Below are positions 34,899 through 48,265 of a stretch of DNA of 64,000 nucleotides, piece after piece (position 1 is the stretch's first letter; the number at the start of each line of letters is the position of its first letter). A program made the position numbers and the translations under genes. Under the pieces are notes generated by a model. It saw only the letters and a list, made by a program, of their open reading frames with translations, did no database searches and was not told where the DNA came from. Source of the DNA: Anaeramoeba flamelloides (taxonomy: Eukaryota; Metamonada; Anaeramoebidae). The stretch covers positions 10,874,501-10,938,500 of the forward strand of contig JANTQA010000012.1 of the NCBI GenBank assembly GCA_027625915.1, in the 5' to 3' direction.

Positions 34899-37800
34899 AT
34901 GTTAAGCACAATTTGCAAACCAAAAACAAAGTTTACTTTTTTCAATCACAGCCGATTCTTTTCGGGAATCAAAACAGACGACTTAGATTATAGTCACCGT
35001 TATCTTCCACAAACCGGAAAATCAAGAAGAGAAATGCTCAAAGAAATTGGACTAGATTCCATCAAAGATCTCTTTTCAGATATCCCACAAAAAGTATTAA
35101 TCGATAAATTCGATAAATTTGATCACGACAAAATGACTGAAGAAGAAGTTTTTAATACAGTCAATAACATCCTTAACAAGAATCTTGATATTACAAACGT
35201 ATTATTTTTCGATCGTTTCTTTTAATTTTTTGGAGATAAAAAAAAAAAAAAAAAAAAAAAATCACACAAAAAAATATATTTTTTTTTTTCAATTTTTTCT
35301 CCTTTCAAAAATGTCTTAATTTTTGATTCACTATCTATTTGCTCTTAACACAAAACAACAATCCCAAATAACAACAAAAATAAAAAAAACCAAAAACTAA
35401 AAAAAAAAGTTTCCATTTTTCCTTGGTGGAGGTGTTTATAAACATAACATCCCAAGCACCGTTGATTACTTAACCCAAAGAGGAGAATTTTTGACAGCCT
35501 ATACTCCATACCAACCAGAAGTTAGTCAAGGTACTTTGACCGCAATTTTTGAATTCCAAACACAAGTTGCAAGAATTACAGGAATGCAAGTTGTAAGTGA
35601 AAATTGAATTTTGCTTTTTTCATAATTTTTGTTTCAAAATTTACCAAAAATTTGTTTACTTTTCTCAAAGTGAGAACAAATTCAAATGGATCTGTTGAAA
35701 GAATTTTCTTTCACATTATTTTATTTTTTGAAAAAAAAAGTTTCCAAAATCAAAAAAAAAAAAAGAAAGCGCTTAGGGAACAAAACTAAGGAATAGGTTT
35801 TGTTGGGTTAAAATTCTCTCTACTCTTTTTCGGATTAACTAATTGAAGTTTTTTTTTTTTTTTTTTTTTAATTGTTTTTTCTTTTCTGATCTTTCCTGTC
35901 TTAATTATTTTCTTTTGTTTTCATGAACCAAACAGTCCAATGCATCAATGTATGATGGAAGTACTGCTCTTGGCGAAGCCGTTCTTATGGCCTGTCGTTC
36001 AACGAGAAGAAAGAAAGTAATTGTTGGAGGAGGTGTTCATCCACAATATATACAAGTAATTGACTCAGTCACTAAATTCTCAAAGAAGGTTGAATGTGAA
36101 TACATGCCTGTTGATCCAAACGGAGTTGAAATTGAAAAGCTTATCCAATCTGTTGACAAAACAACAGCTTGTGTTGTTGTACAAAACCCAACATTTTTTG
36201 GACACATTCATGATCTCGAGAGATTAGCTGCAGCCTGTCATAAGCATAAAGCTTTATTAGTCGTTGGCTTCACAGAAGCTTTATCGTTGGGTGCTGTCAA
36301 AAGTATGGGTGAAATGGGTGCAGATATTGCAGCAGGTGACGGACAAGTAACTAATTTGTTTCTTTCTTAATTTTATCTATTTTCTTTTCTGATAATTGTT
36401 GTCTTTTTCTGTCTTTTTACCTTTTTTTTCGAATTGCCTTTTGATTTTTCCTTTCAAAACATTTGAAAATCAATTTGAGAATTATTCTTATTGCAAAGAC
36501 TTTTTAAGAAACCATTTTATTTATAAGTGAAAAGTATTCCTCAATTTTATTTATTATTTTTTACTTCCTTTCCCGCTTTTTTTTTTTTTTTTTTTTTTTT
36601 TTCCTCCAATTCTTTAATTTGTTTAATTTCACATTTTTTTATTTTTTTATGATCAAAAAAAGTTGATTTCAAAATAATTCTTAGATTTGGTAAAAATAAT
36701 CTTTTTATAATCACAAAGCTGTCAGTTTTTTCATTACTATCATTTTTTCTTTTCTTATTTGATAGAAAGAAAATAGATATTATTAGATTTTGTGAGATAT
36801 TCGATCAATCAAGAAAAAAATATTTTAAAGGGAAGGGGAAATTAGGTTGGTTGGGAAACTTCGACAATAAATATTTTCTTATAACAATCCTAAACATCAA
36901 TTTCATAATTTTTTATTTTTTTTTTGTTTTTGTATATTGATTATTTTCTAATTTTATCAATTAAAAAAATGTTAAGATTTCTACCTAATAACTTAAGAAA
37001 ACAATAGAGAATATCGAAAAACAAAACATTTTATATTAATCAATCAAAATTTTATAGAATTAGAAATTAATTTCTCAATAAATGTTTTATTTCAGGTTTT
37101 TTAATTAAAGCAATTTAAAAAAAAAAAAAAGTCCTCGCCTTTTTTTAAATAGCAGTATGAATTTCGAACTAAATATTTTTAAAAAAAATATAAAATTTAA
37201 CTTTTACTTGTTTTTTCAAAAAAAATTCAAAAAAATCGTTGGAATTTTTAAATTTTTATGAATTTTAATGGATACAATTTTTTTTTTTAAAAAGTTTGAT
37301 CATTTATCTGGTGTATTTTCCAACTTTCCATATTTTTTCTTTATACTACAAGTAAAAAATAAAATTCGCAATTTTAAATTCGAAAAATCTATCTTTATAA
37401 ACCTCATTCAAAAAATTTGGACACACTCAAAATCAAAAATAGGTAAAAAAATCACAATTTATTGTATTTCCAAACCTAATAGAAAACCACATTTATGTTA
37501 CCTATTATTAATTTTTTTATATGTAATCATTTTCATCCAAATAAAAGAAAAAAATATAAAACGAAAAAAACAAAACTGATGTCTCCAAAATAAGAAATGG
37601 GTTAGAACAAAAAAAAAATTATATTGGGTAATTTGTTGAAATTTCACAAACATTTATTGATCGATCAAATGGTTTGATACCATCAGATAATTGTATGTGG
37701 AATTTTCTATTTAAAAAATTCAACAATTAACCTTCTAACAACCATTGTAAAAAAATTTACCGATCAAAAGGAACAGATTACGTAACAGGAAAAAAAGGAA

Positions 37801-40182
37801 ATTAAAACAAAACAAAAAATGAAAAAATAATTTGTTGGTAAAAAACAAAATTATTTCCAAATTGAATGTAAATCGTGGTATTGTTATTCTTTCAACTGTT
37901 TAAACTATGTCCAAAATTTTGGAATTTAGTTTAGATTTATCAATCAAATATACAATGATTATTATTTACAAATTATTCGGGATTTATAACAAAAAAATCA
38001 CATATCAAAAATATTCATTTTACTATAAAGATCCCTATTTTTAAAAAAGTATAAATCCTGAAAAAATCAAAAACTTTTGAGATAAAACATTTGTACAATT
38101 ATTTTAAAAGGAATTTTCTCTTCATTAAACTTAATTTTATTATAATTCCGTTTTCAAAATAATATTTTCGTAATAGAATTTATTTCCATATTATTAAAAA
38201 AATTTAAAAAAATAAAATACTTTATTCAATAAAAAATATTAAGCGAAAAATTAATAATTTTTTTAAAACACTGAATAAACTTTTTAAAATTGAAAAATTT
38301 TAATTTTTCGTTTTGGAAAAAAAATAATTTCACAATACTTACACAATCAAAAAAAAAAAACTAAACAATTTTTATTTCAATTTGTTAACTTAGCATTCAA
38401 CAAAGATAAAGAAAGAATGTTTTTGGTTTAAATACAAACAAAATTTATTTATTTTGTTGATTTTAAAAATGTTTTTGTGAGGAAATTAATTGAAATCTTT
38501 GGTTATCTGATTTGAAAAAAAAAAAAAAAGAAACTCAACTCAAAAGTTTTTTACTTTTTTTTACTTTTTTTTATTTTTTTTATTATTTTTTTTTGAATTT
38601 ATCGTCAGGATTAAAAGTCATCTTAAAAAAAAGAAAAATTTTTAGTAGGAAAATTAAAAAAAAAACAAATATTAAGAAAAGTTGAAAATTTCATTTTTTG
38701 AACTTTTCTCAATTAATAACTTGTAAAATAATAATTGAACATATACTTTTTTTTATATCCAAAAATGTTTCTATTAACTATATTTTTGAAAAAATTAAAA
38801 ATTTGTAATTTTACTTTTGAAAAAAGTTAAAAATATTTTCTCTCATTTCTATTTTAATTATTTTAAACTATTTTTCAAAAATATTTACTTTTATATCTTT
38901 TTTTTTATTTCAAAAGTAGACTTTGTCAATGTTAATTTTTCCAATCAAAAAAAGAACAAAGTAATACAGCTGTTTTAAAAAAGTGAGGAGTTGTATTTTT
39001 ATAAATGATACCTAAACTGCACAATTGACTCATTTTAATCAATTTGAGTAACATTTATAAAATTTTTAGTACGAACTTATTTTAAAACAACTGTATTTTC
39101 CAAATGTTTTTTATCAAAAATATTACACATAAAAAACAATAGAATCAAAATTCTTACCTTGAAAGAAAAATATGTTAATACTTTAAGTAAAATTGAAAAT
39201 TTAGTTTTAAAGAGGTGTTAATTTTTGAAATAGAGCTTATTTGTTCAAACAAAATTTTTTCAAACAAACCTCTTTATTATCAAAAAGAAATTTTTTTAAA
39301 CTTTTCAAATATTAAATAATTAGAATTTAAAAAATACTCGAATTATTAAAAAAAAAAATCAAATATTATTTGAATTTTGACATTCATAATGATTAAACTA
39401 ACTTTTTTCTTACAAAACAAACTTTCTTCTTTTTTTTTTTATTAAAAAAACCTTATAGAGTCTTGGAATTCCAATGTCATTTGGAGGACCACATTTAGGG
39501 TTATTTGCAACAAGTAAAAAACTTATGCGTACAATGCCAGGAAGACTTGTTGGAGAAACAAAGGATATGGACGGAAAAAGAGCATTTGTTTTAACACTTG
39601 GAGCAAGAGAACAACACATTAGAAGAGATAAAGCTACAAGTAATATTTGTACGTCTTCTGGAATTTGTGCCATTGCCTTTACTATTCATCTCGCTTCTCT
39701 TGGAGAAACCGGTTTCAAGGAACTTGCACTATTAAATCATAACAAAGCCTGTAAACTTGCTGAAAAAATTGTTAATGAAATCCCAAACATTAAATTAATC
39801 AACGATAGATTCTTTAATGAATTTACTCTTAAATTACCATACGGATATTCTTCCGAACAGATCACCAAAAAACTCTTAAAAGAAGGAGTTGTCGCTGGAC
39901 TTCCACTTGGTAAATTATACAAAGGAAAATTGGTATGCATTTATTTACATTCTTTGCTTTTACTTTTTAATTTTTATTTTGGATTTTGTATTTGATTTTT
40001 GAATTTTTTTATATTTCTTTTGGTTTATTTTAATTAATACTAATTGGCTAATTTCTTTTATCAACAATTATTTTTTTTTTTTTCATTAATAGGATGACCA
40101 TTTACTTGTCGCATGTACAGAAACAAATTCTGAAGAAGATATGGATAAATACGTCTCAGTTCTTAAGAAAGCACTTAAATAA
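34899..40182 (+). CDS. gcvPA: Glycine decarboxylase (P-protein) subunit 1
   Basis: Five exons: 34899-35198, 35410-35592, 35936-36346, 39459-39932 and 40093-40182 (TAA). All introns are phase 0 and GT-AG, giving 485 residues. Conserved blocks in order: [121 protein letters not shown] and NEFTLKLP. Together with subunit 2, which carries the PLP lysine, it forms the glycine-cleaving decarboxylase of the glycine cleavage system. Most eukaryotes use one fused protein; the split form is bacterial and is known from some anaerobic protists. The first ~23 residues ([20 protein letters not shown]...) are basic, hydroxylated and lack acidic residues, as expected of a mitochondrial or hydrogenosomal presequence. 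Bacterial proteins are about 440-450 residues, so the extra length fits a presequence. The third intron is 3.1 kb. Confidence 0.93.
37630..37950 (+). repeat. Dispersed repeat inside the GcvPA intron
   Basis: Starting with ATTGATCGATCAAATGGTT (about 37654-37672), this block matches 41835-42130 (GATCGATCAAATGGTTAGAT) in order and orientation, with 48950-49265 as a more diverged third copy. The end segment occurs reversed at 6180-6260. Class unknown; there is no coding capacity and no terminal inverted repeat was found. Confidence 0.55.
38955..39110. repeat. Inverted repeat (~50-base arms) in the GcvPA intron
   Basis: The left arm ATACAGCTGTTTTAAAA (from 38962) and its continuation TTTTTATAAATG are matched by a reverse-complement arm ending TTTTAAAACAACTGTATTTT (about 39080-39103). 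The loop is under 60 bases. Possibly a very short MITE or an intron hairpin. Confidence 0.5.
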
Positions 40183-40614
40183 TTTTTATTTTTTAAATAG
40201 TTTAAATTAGTTTGATCTTAGTTAATTTTGATCTTTGATTTATTTCGTTTTTTTTTTTTTTTTTTTTTTTTCTTTCTATGGAAGTGTTTAATTTTTATTT
40301 AGTTTAAAAATTAGAAATATTTTTAATAATAAAGCTCAACAAATTGAATTTATTTCTTTAATAATTTTTGCTTTTATTTTATTTTTAAAAATTTTTTTAA
40401 TCGAAAAATCGTACAATTAGTTTTTAATCAGCTTTCATGCATGCTTAATCTTTAAATTTACCACTTTTGTTATCTGGAAAAGAGTAAGATATAATGGTGA
40501 TTGAATTTAAAACATATTTCGATTGAAAAGAAAACAAAAGATTAATTATGCAAAATAAAATAAAAAATTTGAAAAAAAGTTTTCTGAAAATTATTGGGAT
40601 GAATATTCGATCTA

Positions 40615-41324
40615 AACTATTTTTCAAAATTTTGACTCACTTTATAGTTTGAATGGTAGTTGTTTTGAGGATTTATTCCAGTATTCTTACCAAAAAATAT
40701 TTTCAAATTTTTGGATCGGAATCATTTTTTTAATTTTACAAATTTTTCTTTATCTTTTTTTTAAATTTTTGTTTTCTTTTGTTTTTCTAATTTTTCTTTT
40801 TCTTTTTAATTTTTTTTTTTTTGTTTTTCTTTGTTTTTGAAAAATTTTTCTTTTTTTTTCTTTTTCTTTTTTTTTTTCTCCTTTTTCCTTTTTTTTTGTG
40901 ACAATGTTTGAATTACTTTGGTTTTTCTTTTTTTTATTTTTTGTAAAAGATCATATGGTCAAAAAAAAGATCTTCTAAAAAACAATTAATCATAAAGAAA
41001 ATTGAGACTATGTAAAGTCTTTTATAATGTATTTAATTATTAGTAAAAAATCCTCTTGTTGTTAATTTTTTTTTTCAGTGGAAATTCAGTAATAAAAAAT
41101 TGGTAATGCTAATTTCAAAAATCATGACTCACTTTTTTTAGTTTTTTAGTTTTATTTTTTTTTAATTTGGAAAATAGTGAGTTTTTATATATTTAGAATG
41201 ATTTAAATGAGAATGAAAAATCAGATTTAATTATTAGTTGCTCTTGAATACTAAAGGATAAATATATTATTCTATTGCCAATTTATTAATTTAAGGTGGT
41301 AGGAAAATTCATGATAAGGGAGTT
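40615..41324. mobile_element. TA-flanked inverted-repeat transposon, family B, copy 2 (reverse orientation)
   Basis: TA at 40613-40614 and 41325-41326. The left terminus AAACTATTTTTCAAAATTTT followed by GACTCAC matches the right terminus of the copies at 18066 and 54370. The other end is diverged but can be followed through the ACTAAAGGATA and CAATTTATTAAT blocks to AGTTTA. The interior has a long T/C-rich tract (40735-40900). It lies between the GcvPA stop and the DIS3L2-like gene. Confidence 0.65.
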
Positions 41325-41519
41325 TATTATTAATCCTCTGGAAAAAAGATTGGATAGAAAGAGAAAGGTTATGTAATTCAACAAATTAAATGAAAATATA
41401 AAAACGAAAAGATGAAAAAACGATTGAATTATTTTTTAAAAAATCGAAATTATTTATAATTTAAAATTAATTTAATTCTGAATTACCAAAATTTTTATCT
41501 GAACCCCATTTTAAACATT

Positions 41520-42140
41520 CTTTGAATTTCAACTAGATTGTTAAAATCCAAAACCAACCATTATTTATTGGGAATAAGAAACAACAATTCAAAATTTTTA
41601 ACACACCAAAATTCAATTTTTGAATAAAAAAAAAATCCGAGTTGGAATTGTGAAAGCTATAAATTTATTATGAATCATTTACTAATTGAAGTGTTAACAA
41701 ATTTTTATAAATTACAATACACACAAAATAATAAATAAATAATTATTAATACTAATAAATTATATGTATTCAAAAATTTTGGAGAGAGTAAAAAAAAAAA
41801 ATGCATTACTAAATATGTAAAAATTCTATTAGGAATATTGATCGATCAAATGGTTAGATATCATTGATTAATTTTATTTGAGTTCTTCTCTTTTAGAACA
41901 ACCCAACTTTAACCATAATATCAATCGCTGAAAAATATTCTGATCGAACGAAACAGGTTCCATAATTCAAAAAATGAAATTAAAATCAAAAAACTAAAAG
42001 ATGAAAAAATTTTTTTTTCATATTTTAAGAAAAAGCAATATTATTTCCAATTTGAATGAAATTGTATTATTGTGATTGTTTGGACCATTTTAACTGAGTG
42101 AAAAATTTTGAATTTTGTTTTAATATATTTTCTTAGTAAG
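41520..42140 (+). repeat. Dispersed repeat, copy downstream of family B element
   Basis: The portion 41835-42130 aligns with 37650-37945 (GATCGATCAAATGGTT, then a GATCGAACGAAACAGGTT / GATCAAAAGGAACAGATT block, then ATTATTTCCAAWTTGAATG). The part before it shows weaker resemblance to 48760-48950. Function and class unknown. Confidence 0.5.
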
Positions 42141-42475
42141 AAAAGAAAAAATTCACCTCCAAGAAAAATTTTTTTCACACAAAAATATTGATCTTTTTTT
42201 TCGAGAATAAAATATAGAATTATGAACTTTTTTATGTTTTGCAAGTAAACACACACATGTGTTTCTTTTTTTATAAAATGGAAATAAAATAATTACTTTA
42301 AAAATATAATTTCTATTCTGTTTTATTTTTAATAAAAATAAAAAAATTTTTGTAAATAGAAAAAAAAAAAAAACAATTTGCTTAATAAACAATTCGTTTC
42401 TGAAAATTTATAAAAAGGAATAATGATCATTATAATATTTAAAAAATTGATAAATACTTTTCTTACTTTTATACA

Positions 42476-45400
42476 TTAGTTTTCGAGCTGTTTTTCAATG
42501 TCTATAAGATTTGGAATAATTGCCAATTTTTTCTTTTTCAATTTATCTTTTGTGATCCAAAGTATTACTGGGAATTCTGATAAAATTACAAAATCAAGTT
42601 TTGCGGTTTTATGATTAAAAATTTCTTCTAAATCATCTGCTTTATAATAAAGAATTTGTTTCTTTTCTTTCCGATAATTATTTTTTTCAAGATTTTTTAG
42701 TTTAAGTTTTTCTTTTTTAATTATTTTTTTAGTATTTTCAGAATCTGTTTGTATTAAATCGTTAGGATTTTTAAATTCGCTATTCACTAATCTTTTTTTC
42801 AATAACTCTTTTGAATTTTTTTCACTTTCCCGTTCCATTTCATTTTCAGATGAATTGTTTCCCGTTTGTGTTTTAAGACCATTTTCATTTTCTATTTGCC
42901 TTTCAATTTCCAAATCCTTTTCCCTTTTAATTCTTTTGTTGATTTCTTCCATAATTTTGGTATCTGGCTTTTCTTTACTCCAAACAAGAGTGATTTTATC
43001 TGTAGAATATTCTACACCAACCAAATTATCCATATCTAAATAATTAATAAAAAATCCATCTGTTTTATAAGCAGGAAGGAATATTTTTAATCCCGTTTTC
43101 GAGAAATGAGTAACAATTCCAATTGTCTCAATGTTTTTATCTTCAAGATATTTGTATAAATATAATAATGCATTTTCTTCATAAACTTTTTGTTGCATAA
43201 ATTTTTTATCATTACAGTGCTTTGAAATAATTTTCTGAGAAGTAAGATCCGGAATTAAATTAAGTGAGAGTAATTCCTGTTCCACTGTTTCGTTTTCTTC
43301 AAGTTTCAATCCCGAAAGCACAGCAGTTAACAGTCTATGGACAATTATATCTGGATATCTTCGAATTGGACTTGTGAAATGTGTATAACAATCAACATTT
43401 AAGGCGTAATGCTATTAATAAGAAAAATTAAAAATTAATATTATTGTTTTTTAATCATTAAAAAAGAAATAAAATTAGTTTAAAATTAATAATCAAGAAT
43501 TTTAAAAAAAAATTATTCGATTTAGTAAATTAAAGATTTATTTCAAATAATTATCGAATTAAAATTTAAATATTGGACTCGAATTAACTGGGAATTCATT
43601 TTCATTCGTTATCATTAAAAATTCTAAAATTATTGTATTTTTTTGACCAACACCAACACCACATACATATGCATATATATATAAAGGATTTGTGATTTAT
43701 AAAAAATATCGTATTTCAAAATTTTATTTTACAATTCATATTTGTTGCATTAATTTGTTTGCAAATAAATTTGGGATATTTGAAATGTTTCACAACCTGA
43801 ATTTATAATAAAAAATCTAAATTAAAATTCAATTTCTTTTCACTCGACTACAAACCATTTCGTTTTAAAAATTAACAAAATATTGTTTTGATCCTCAAGA
43901 AATCAAAAATAATATAAATCAAATCAATACTGTTATTAGATTTTTTTTTGTGAGGAATAAAAATTTCATCTCATTTTCTTCTTTTTATTTGAATAACATC
44001 AAATAAAAATCCGTTATTTAATAATCAAAAGATATTCTTTTTTGTAACTTTTCAAAGAATTTATTCAATTAAAATGAGATCACCAAAAGTTACACATGGT
44101 ATTACTTTCAAAATTATATTTGAAGAAAAAAGAAAAGAAATTTAAATATTTTTCACCACATTATTTAAAATTCTAATAACCTGAAAGAACAAAAATAATA
44201 TCACTGATAAGGCTTTGACTAAGAATGAAAATAATGTTTTAATGTTGTAAACAGAAATTTGAAAAACAAAATAATTTATTTTTCAGATTTTAACCAAATA
44301 TAAATTTGAAACAAAACAATTAATTTTTCAAATTTCACACATAAATCATTGAGAAAAGTTTGTTTCAAGTTATAAAACTTCATTCTTTTGTAAAAAGCTA
44401 CTTTTTGTGTTGTATTATTAAAAATTTTCCCAATTGGTTTTTTAATTAATCAGTTAAACTTAAAAATAAACATCCATGTAATATATATATATATAGACAA
44501 ATATTCATACAATAATATACAAATAAATAAAGATAATACTTACTCTGTGAGATTTTATTGTAGTATCCCCAGTACAAAAATATTGAGCTCTTTTTTGAAA
44601 AAATTCAAGAGAATGAAGCGCTTGGAACAAAATGGGAGAAACTGATTGTTCCAAATTTAAAATGGATTGCGCCAATGATTTGACGGATGATGTGTCTATT
44701 TGGAAATTAAAATGATTCTCAACTGTTTGCACAAAGCTATTTAACTTCTCAGGGTCTGGTTCAGGATGCATTCTTAAAAATGCATTATTAGGATAAGCTT
44801 TTAAAATCTTTTTCGCAACAGATATATTTGCTAATAACATGAATTCTTCAATTAATTTCATTGATTGTAGGCGGTCCTTTTCAGAAATATCAATATCATG
44901 TGTATCTCTGTTATATTTTATATTTAATTTTGCCTTATTTATTGAAATTGCACCGTTTTCATATCTCTGATTCCTTAAATATAGCGCAATCTTATTCAAT
45001 ATTGAAATGTCATTTACTACTTGGTCGATTTTGGCGTTTTTCATTTTTAAAGAGTATTTATTTTGTAATAACTTTTCTGGATTAATTCTTTGATTTTCTG
45101 TGCGTTCTTTTAATAATTCGTCAATTGGCATGATTTTGTAATTGTCCATTTTATGATCGATCATATCCTGTGCTTGTTGATAAGACAAATTGGCATTTAG
45201 TGAGATTATTGTTCTTCCAAACCATGTATTTTCAATGATATATTCGCCCTTAGAATTTTTTTTAAAAACCCAAATCACAGAATATGCATATTTGTCTTCA
45301 AATAAATTAAGCGAACACAGCCTTTCACTTAATAACCTCGGTAACATCGGAATGGCGCGATCAACTAGATAGACAGTTGTCGATCTTTTTCTTGCCTCTT

Positions 45401-46802
45401 TATCGATTTTAGATAAGGGCCTTACAAAATACGAGACATCAGCAATGTGGACGCCAACTTCGATCCTATTTTCGTCCAGTACCTTCACATGTAACGCATC
45501 ATCAAGATCCTTTGCAGTTTCGGGATCAATTGAAATTACTCGCATACCCCTCATGTCTTTTCTTTTTTTAATTTCCTTTGGATCAAGTTTAAATTTTTTA
45601 TTCAAATTTTCATCTTTATTTTCATTTTCATTCACTTTTTCGTTTTTCTTGTCTGTAGAAATTTCAAAAAATTGTGGTAACTCATCCAAACACTCTTGTG
45701 GGAACTGTTCGTCTCGATCTATTTTATAAGATACCAAAATTTTCTGTGTTTCAGATTCAAGATCATTTATTTTTCCAACTATTTTTATAAAGCTTGCATA
45801 TGGATATTCACTATTAACGTCCCACCGTTCAAACTGAACGAGAATATTATAATTCGACCACCCGCCCTCAGGTGTTTCTTCGGGTAACGTATTTTTAAAA
45901 ATTAAAAAATTTGGTATAAAGTCATTGCCCGATAATGCAAACAAATAGTTTTTCTTTTTTAAGATTCTTTCTTCTTCTTTTTGGTTTTTTTCATCCATTA
46001 ATTTTTCATTTTCTTCAGAATCTTCATCAGAATTTGAACCTGTCGTTTCGCGTTCCTCGTCACTCTCTTTCTCTGTCTCTTTATCTTTCCTTTGTAAATA
46101 TTTTTTTTTATAATTATTATTCCTTCCTTTTGGATCGATTACTTGCGGAGTGACAATGAAATGCTTTGTCTTTTGGGATTCAATAATTGCCACAACCTTA
46201 CCGATTGGCCTTAATTCGTTGTCTGATTTATCCTTTTTCGAGATAGCACCCTTTTGTCGCACAGCCCTCATTCGTTTTGCCACAATACTCCTCCTTTCAC
46301 TCTCAAACGCACGCTTGATAAATTTCTCTCGATCCTTTTCATCAATCTCACCTTCTTTGATTTTGTCATCAATAATGCTGATGATCTTGTCTTTGGATCC
46401 CAGTTCAATTAGCTCCTTCGTTACCTTTGCCATTAAGATTTTCTTTTGAACTGCAAAATATTCCTCGTTTTTTCGGTGTGTTTGGTTATATCCCATGATC
46501 TTCCATCGAGATCTTTTAAAGACTTCGACAACAACCTTGTCTCGATGAAATGCACGATTGGTATGCCTCACATCGATATAAATGTCGTTTTCAAAGCCAC
46601 TGCACCGAACGTAGTTACTATTTTTATGCGTTGTTTGAACAAAAACTCCGCTGTGCAAGGTGCCTTCAGCAATTCCTTGTTTGACCTGATAAGGTGACAA
46701 ATATCGTTCGAAACGTGTTTTTTGTTGATAACGTTCTTGATACCCATAGTTATCCCTTCTTCCATTTCCTCTTTTTGGTTTATAATGATTACGATAAGAC
46801 AT
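42476..46802 (-). CDS. DIS3L2: DIS3L2-like 3'-5' exoribonuclease (RNB family)
   Basis: Two exons on the minus strand: 46802-44544 (753 codons) and 43411-42476 (311 codons plus TAA), joined in phase 0 (donor GTAAGT, acceptor AATAG); 1,064 residues. The N terminus is basic and goes directly into a cold-shock domain ([20 protein letters not shown]), with no PIN domain, which separates DIS3L2 from DIS3/Rrp44. The RNB catalytic site [14 protein letters not shown] lies at about residues 423-437. [47 protein letters not shown] and, in exon 2, [20 protein letters not shown] follow in family order. An S1 domain comes next ([17 protein letters not shown]). Acidic and Asn/Glu-rich insertions at about 235-290 and 384-405, and a long charged insertion in the C-terminal region, are absent from animal proteins. 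DIS3L2 degrades oligo-uridylated RNAs in the cytoplasm. Confidence 0.88.
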
Positions 46803-48039
46803 TTTGTAAAGTTTACTTTTCTTTTTTATTTTTTGTTGTGTTGTTATATTTATTCTAAATTGTTGAAGAAAGAAAAAATTATAAAAAATAAATTAAGATT
46901 ATTTGTTTTTAAAAAAAGTGAAGATTGTTGAGTAATAGTGTACTTTTAGCCCTTTAAACAACCAGGGGCAATCTGTAATCGTTTAAGAGTGTTTTATTTG
47001 AAAAAAATTTTTGTAAAATTTTTATTTTTTCAAAAATGATGTACACTTTCAGTTTTAATTTTTTTATTTCCAAAAAGAAAATATTGATTAAAATTCATTC
47101 CCATTTACCACATCAAAGTAATTATCATCAAATCTAGTTAAACACCAACTGTATTAACAATACATGTGGATATCCGAAAAAAAAACTGTAACCTGGATGA
47201 AAATTACTTTGCCTCACAAATAAGTTTATAAAAAGTTAACCATTACGAATATTACTCTATTTATTTTTACTTTTCAAAACTTATAAAAACCAAATCCAAA
47301 AATTAGAGTGATTATTAGAACTTAAATAGATTTCAAAGTCTTAATATTAAAGAAAAATTTTAAACTAATTTCAATCTTTGAAAAGTGTATTTTTTATTGA
47401 AAAATTGATATTTCTGAGAATTCTTTTTTCTTAATTGTTGAAAATGATTTGAGATGATCTTTAGTTGAGATTAAGAATGGGTATTTTTTTCATTTTGAAT
47501 AATTTCTATTGATAAATCTTGTTGATCAGTGAAAAATGAGGAAAATAATATTTGGAAAATGTAGAAATATGAGGAACTTTTTATCATAAAGTAAATACAT
47601 CATTGTATGGTCTCAAAGTGATGAAATAGAATATATAAGAAAACAAAGATGATATAAAAGAAAGTCAAAATAGGGTAAACTTTTAAATTTTTAAATGAAA
47701 ATGCAAAAAAATTTTATTGATACAATAAATCCTAATGGAATTTTCAAAAAATACAAAGTAACTTTAAAAATGTTAATTGGTTCTTTTTACCTCTTTGTGA
47801 GTTATTTTTAACTTTGTTTTCAATAATAGTTTTACTCTCATCCTAAACACTATTATTTTTTAAAATGAAAAGAAAGTAGCTGAACAATTAAATAAAAAAA
47901 GATTTTATCTATTTTGAAGTTAATTTTTGAAATTGTCCAGTGTTTATACTTTTTACACAAATTAAAAAATTCGAAACAAAAGTAATTTTTTTTTTATTAT
48001 CTATTATTTAACGGATTAGATTCAAATTTCTCTTATTTG
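46803..48039. other. Upstream region of the DIS3L2-like gene
   Basis: A/T-rich and homopolymer-laden, with no open frame that looks coded and no clear terminal inverted repeat. It contains the promoter of the leftward DIS3L2-like gene. I see no further structure I can support. Confidence 0.35.
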
Positions 48040-48265
48040 CCGTTCGGTTTTCAAGAATTCCTAAATTTTTATTTTGAAATTTAGTTAAAGACTCAAAAAT
48101 AAATTTATTACTTGAGAGCTAATAAATATAATGAATCGCTTTTTGTATAATACCAATAATAATAATATTATTTTTTAATATATTCAAAATATTAAATTTA
48201 TTTGTTTCGGATATCTTGATTTTAGAATTATATTCATACGCTGGACAATTCCATAGAAAATGTAA
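48040..48265 (-). mobile_element. LINE 3' fragment, minus strand
   Basis: Collinear with 7105-7320. Both share the ATTCCTAAATTTYTATTT block, the ATTTATTACTTGAGAGCTAATAAA-like block and the GGACAATTCCATAGAAAATG end, which on the minus strand encodes FLWNC. A heavily decayed fragment of the same LINE family, without its 3' tail. Confidence 0.45.

Noticed and set aside
45190-46153. Several plus-strand frames of 60-99 codons opposite the DIS3L2-like gene
   Set aside because: They are antisense shadows of the conserved coding sequence; none has its own start context or family similarity.
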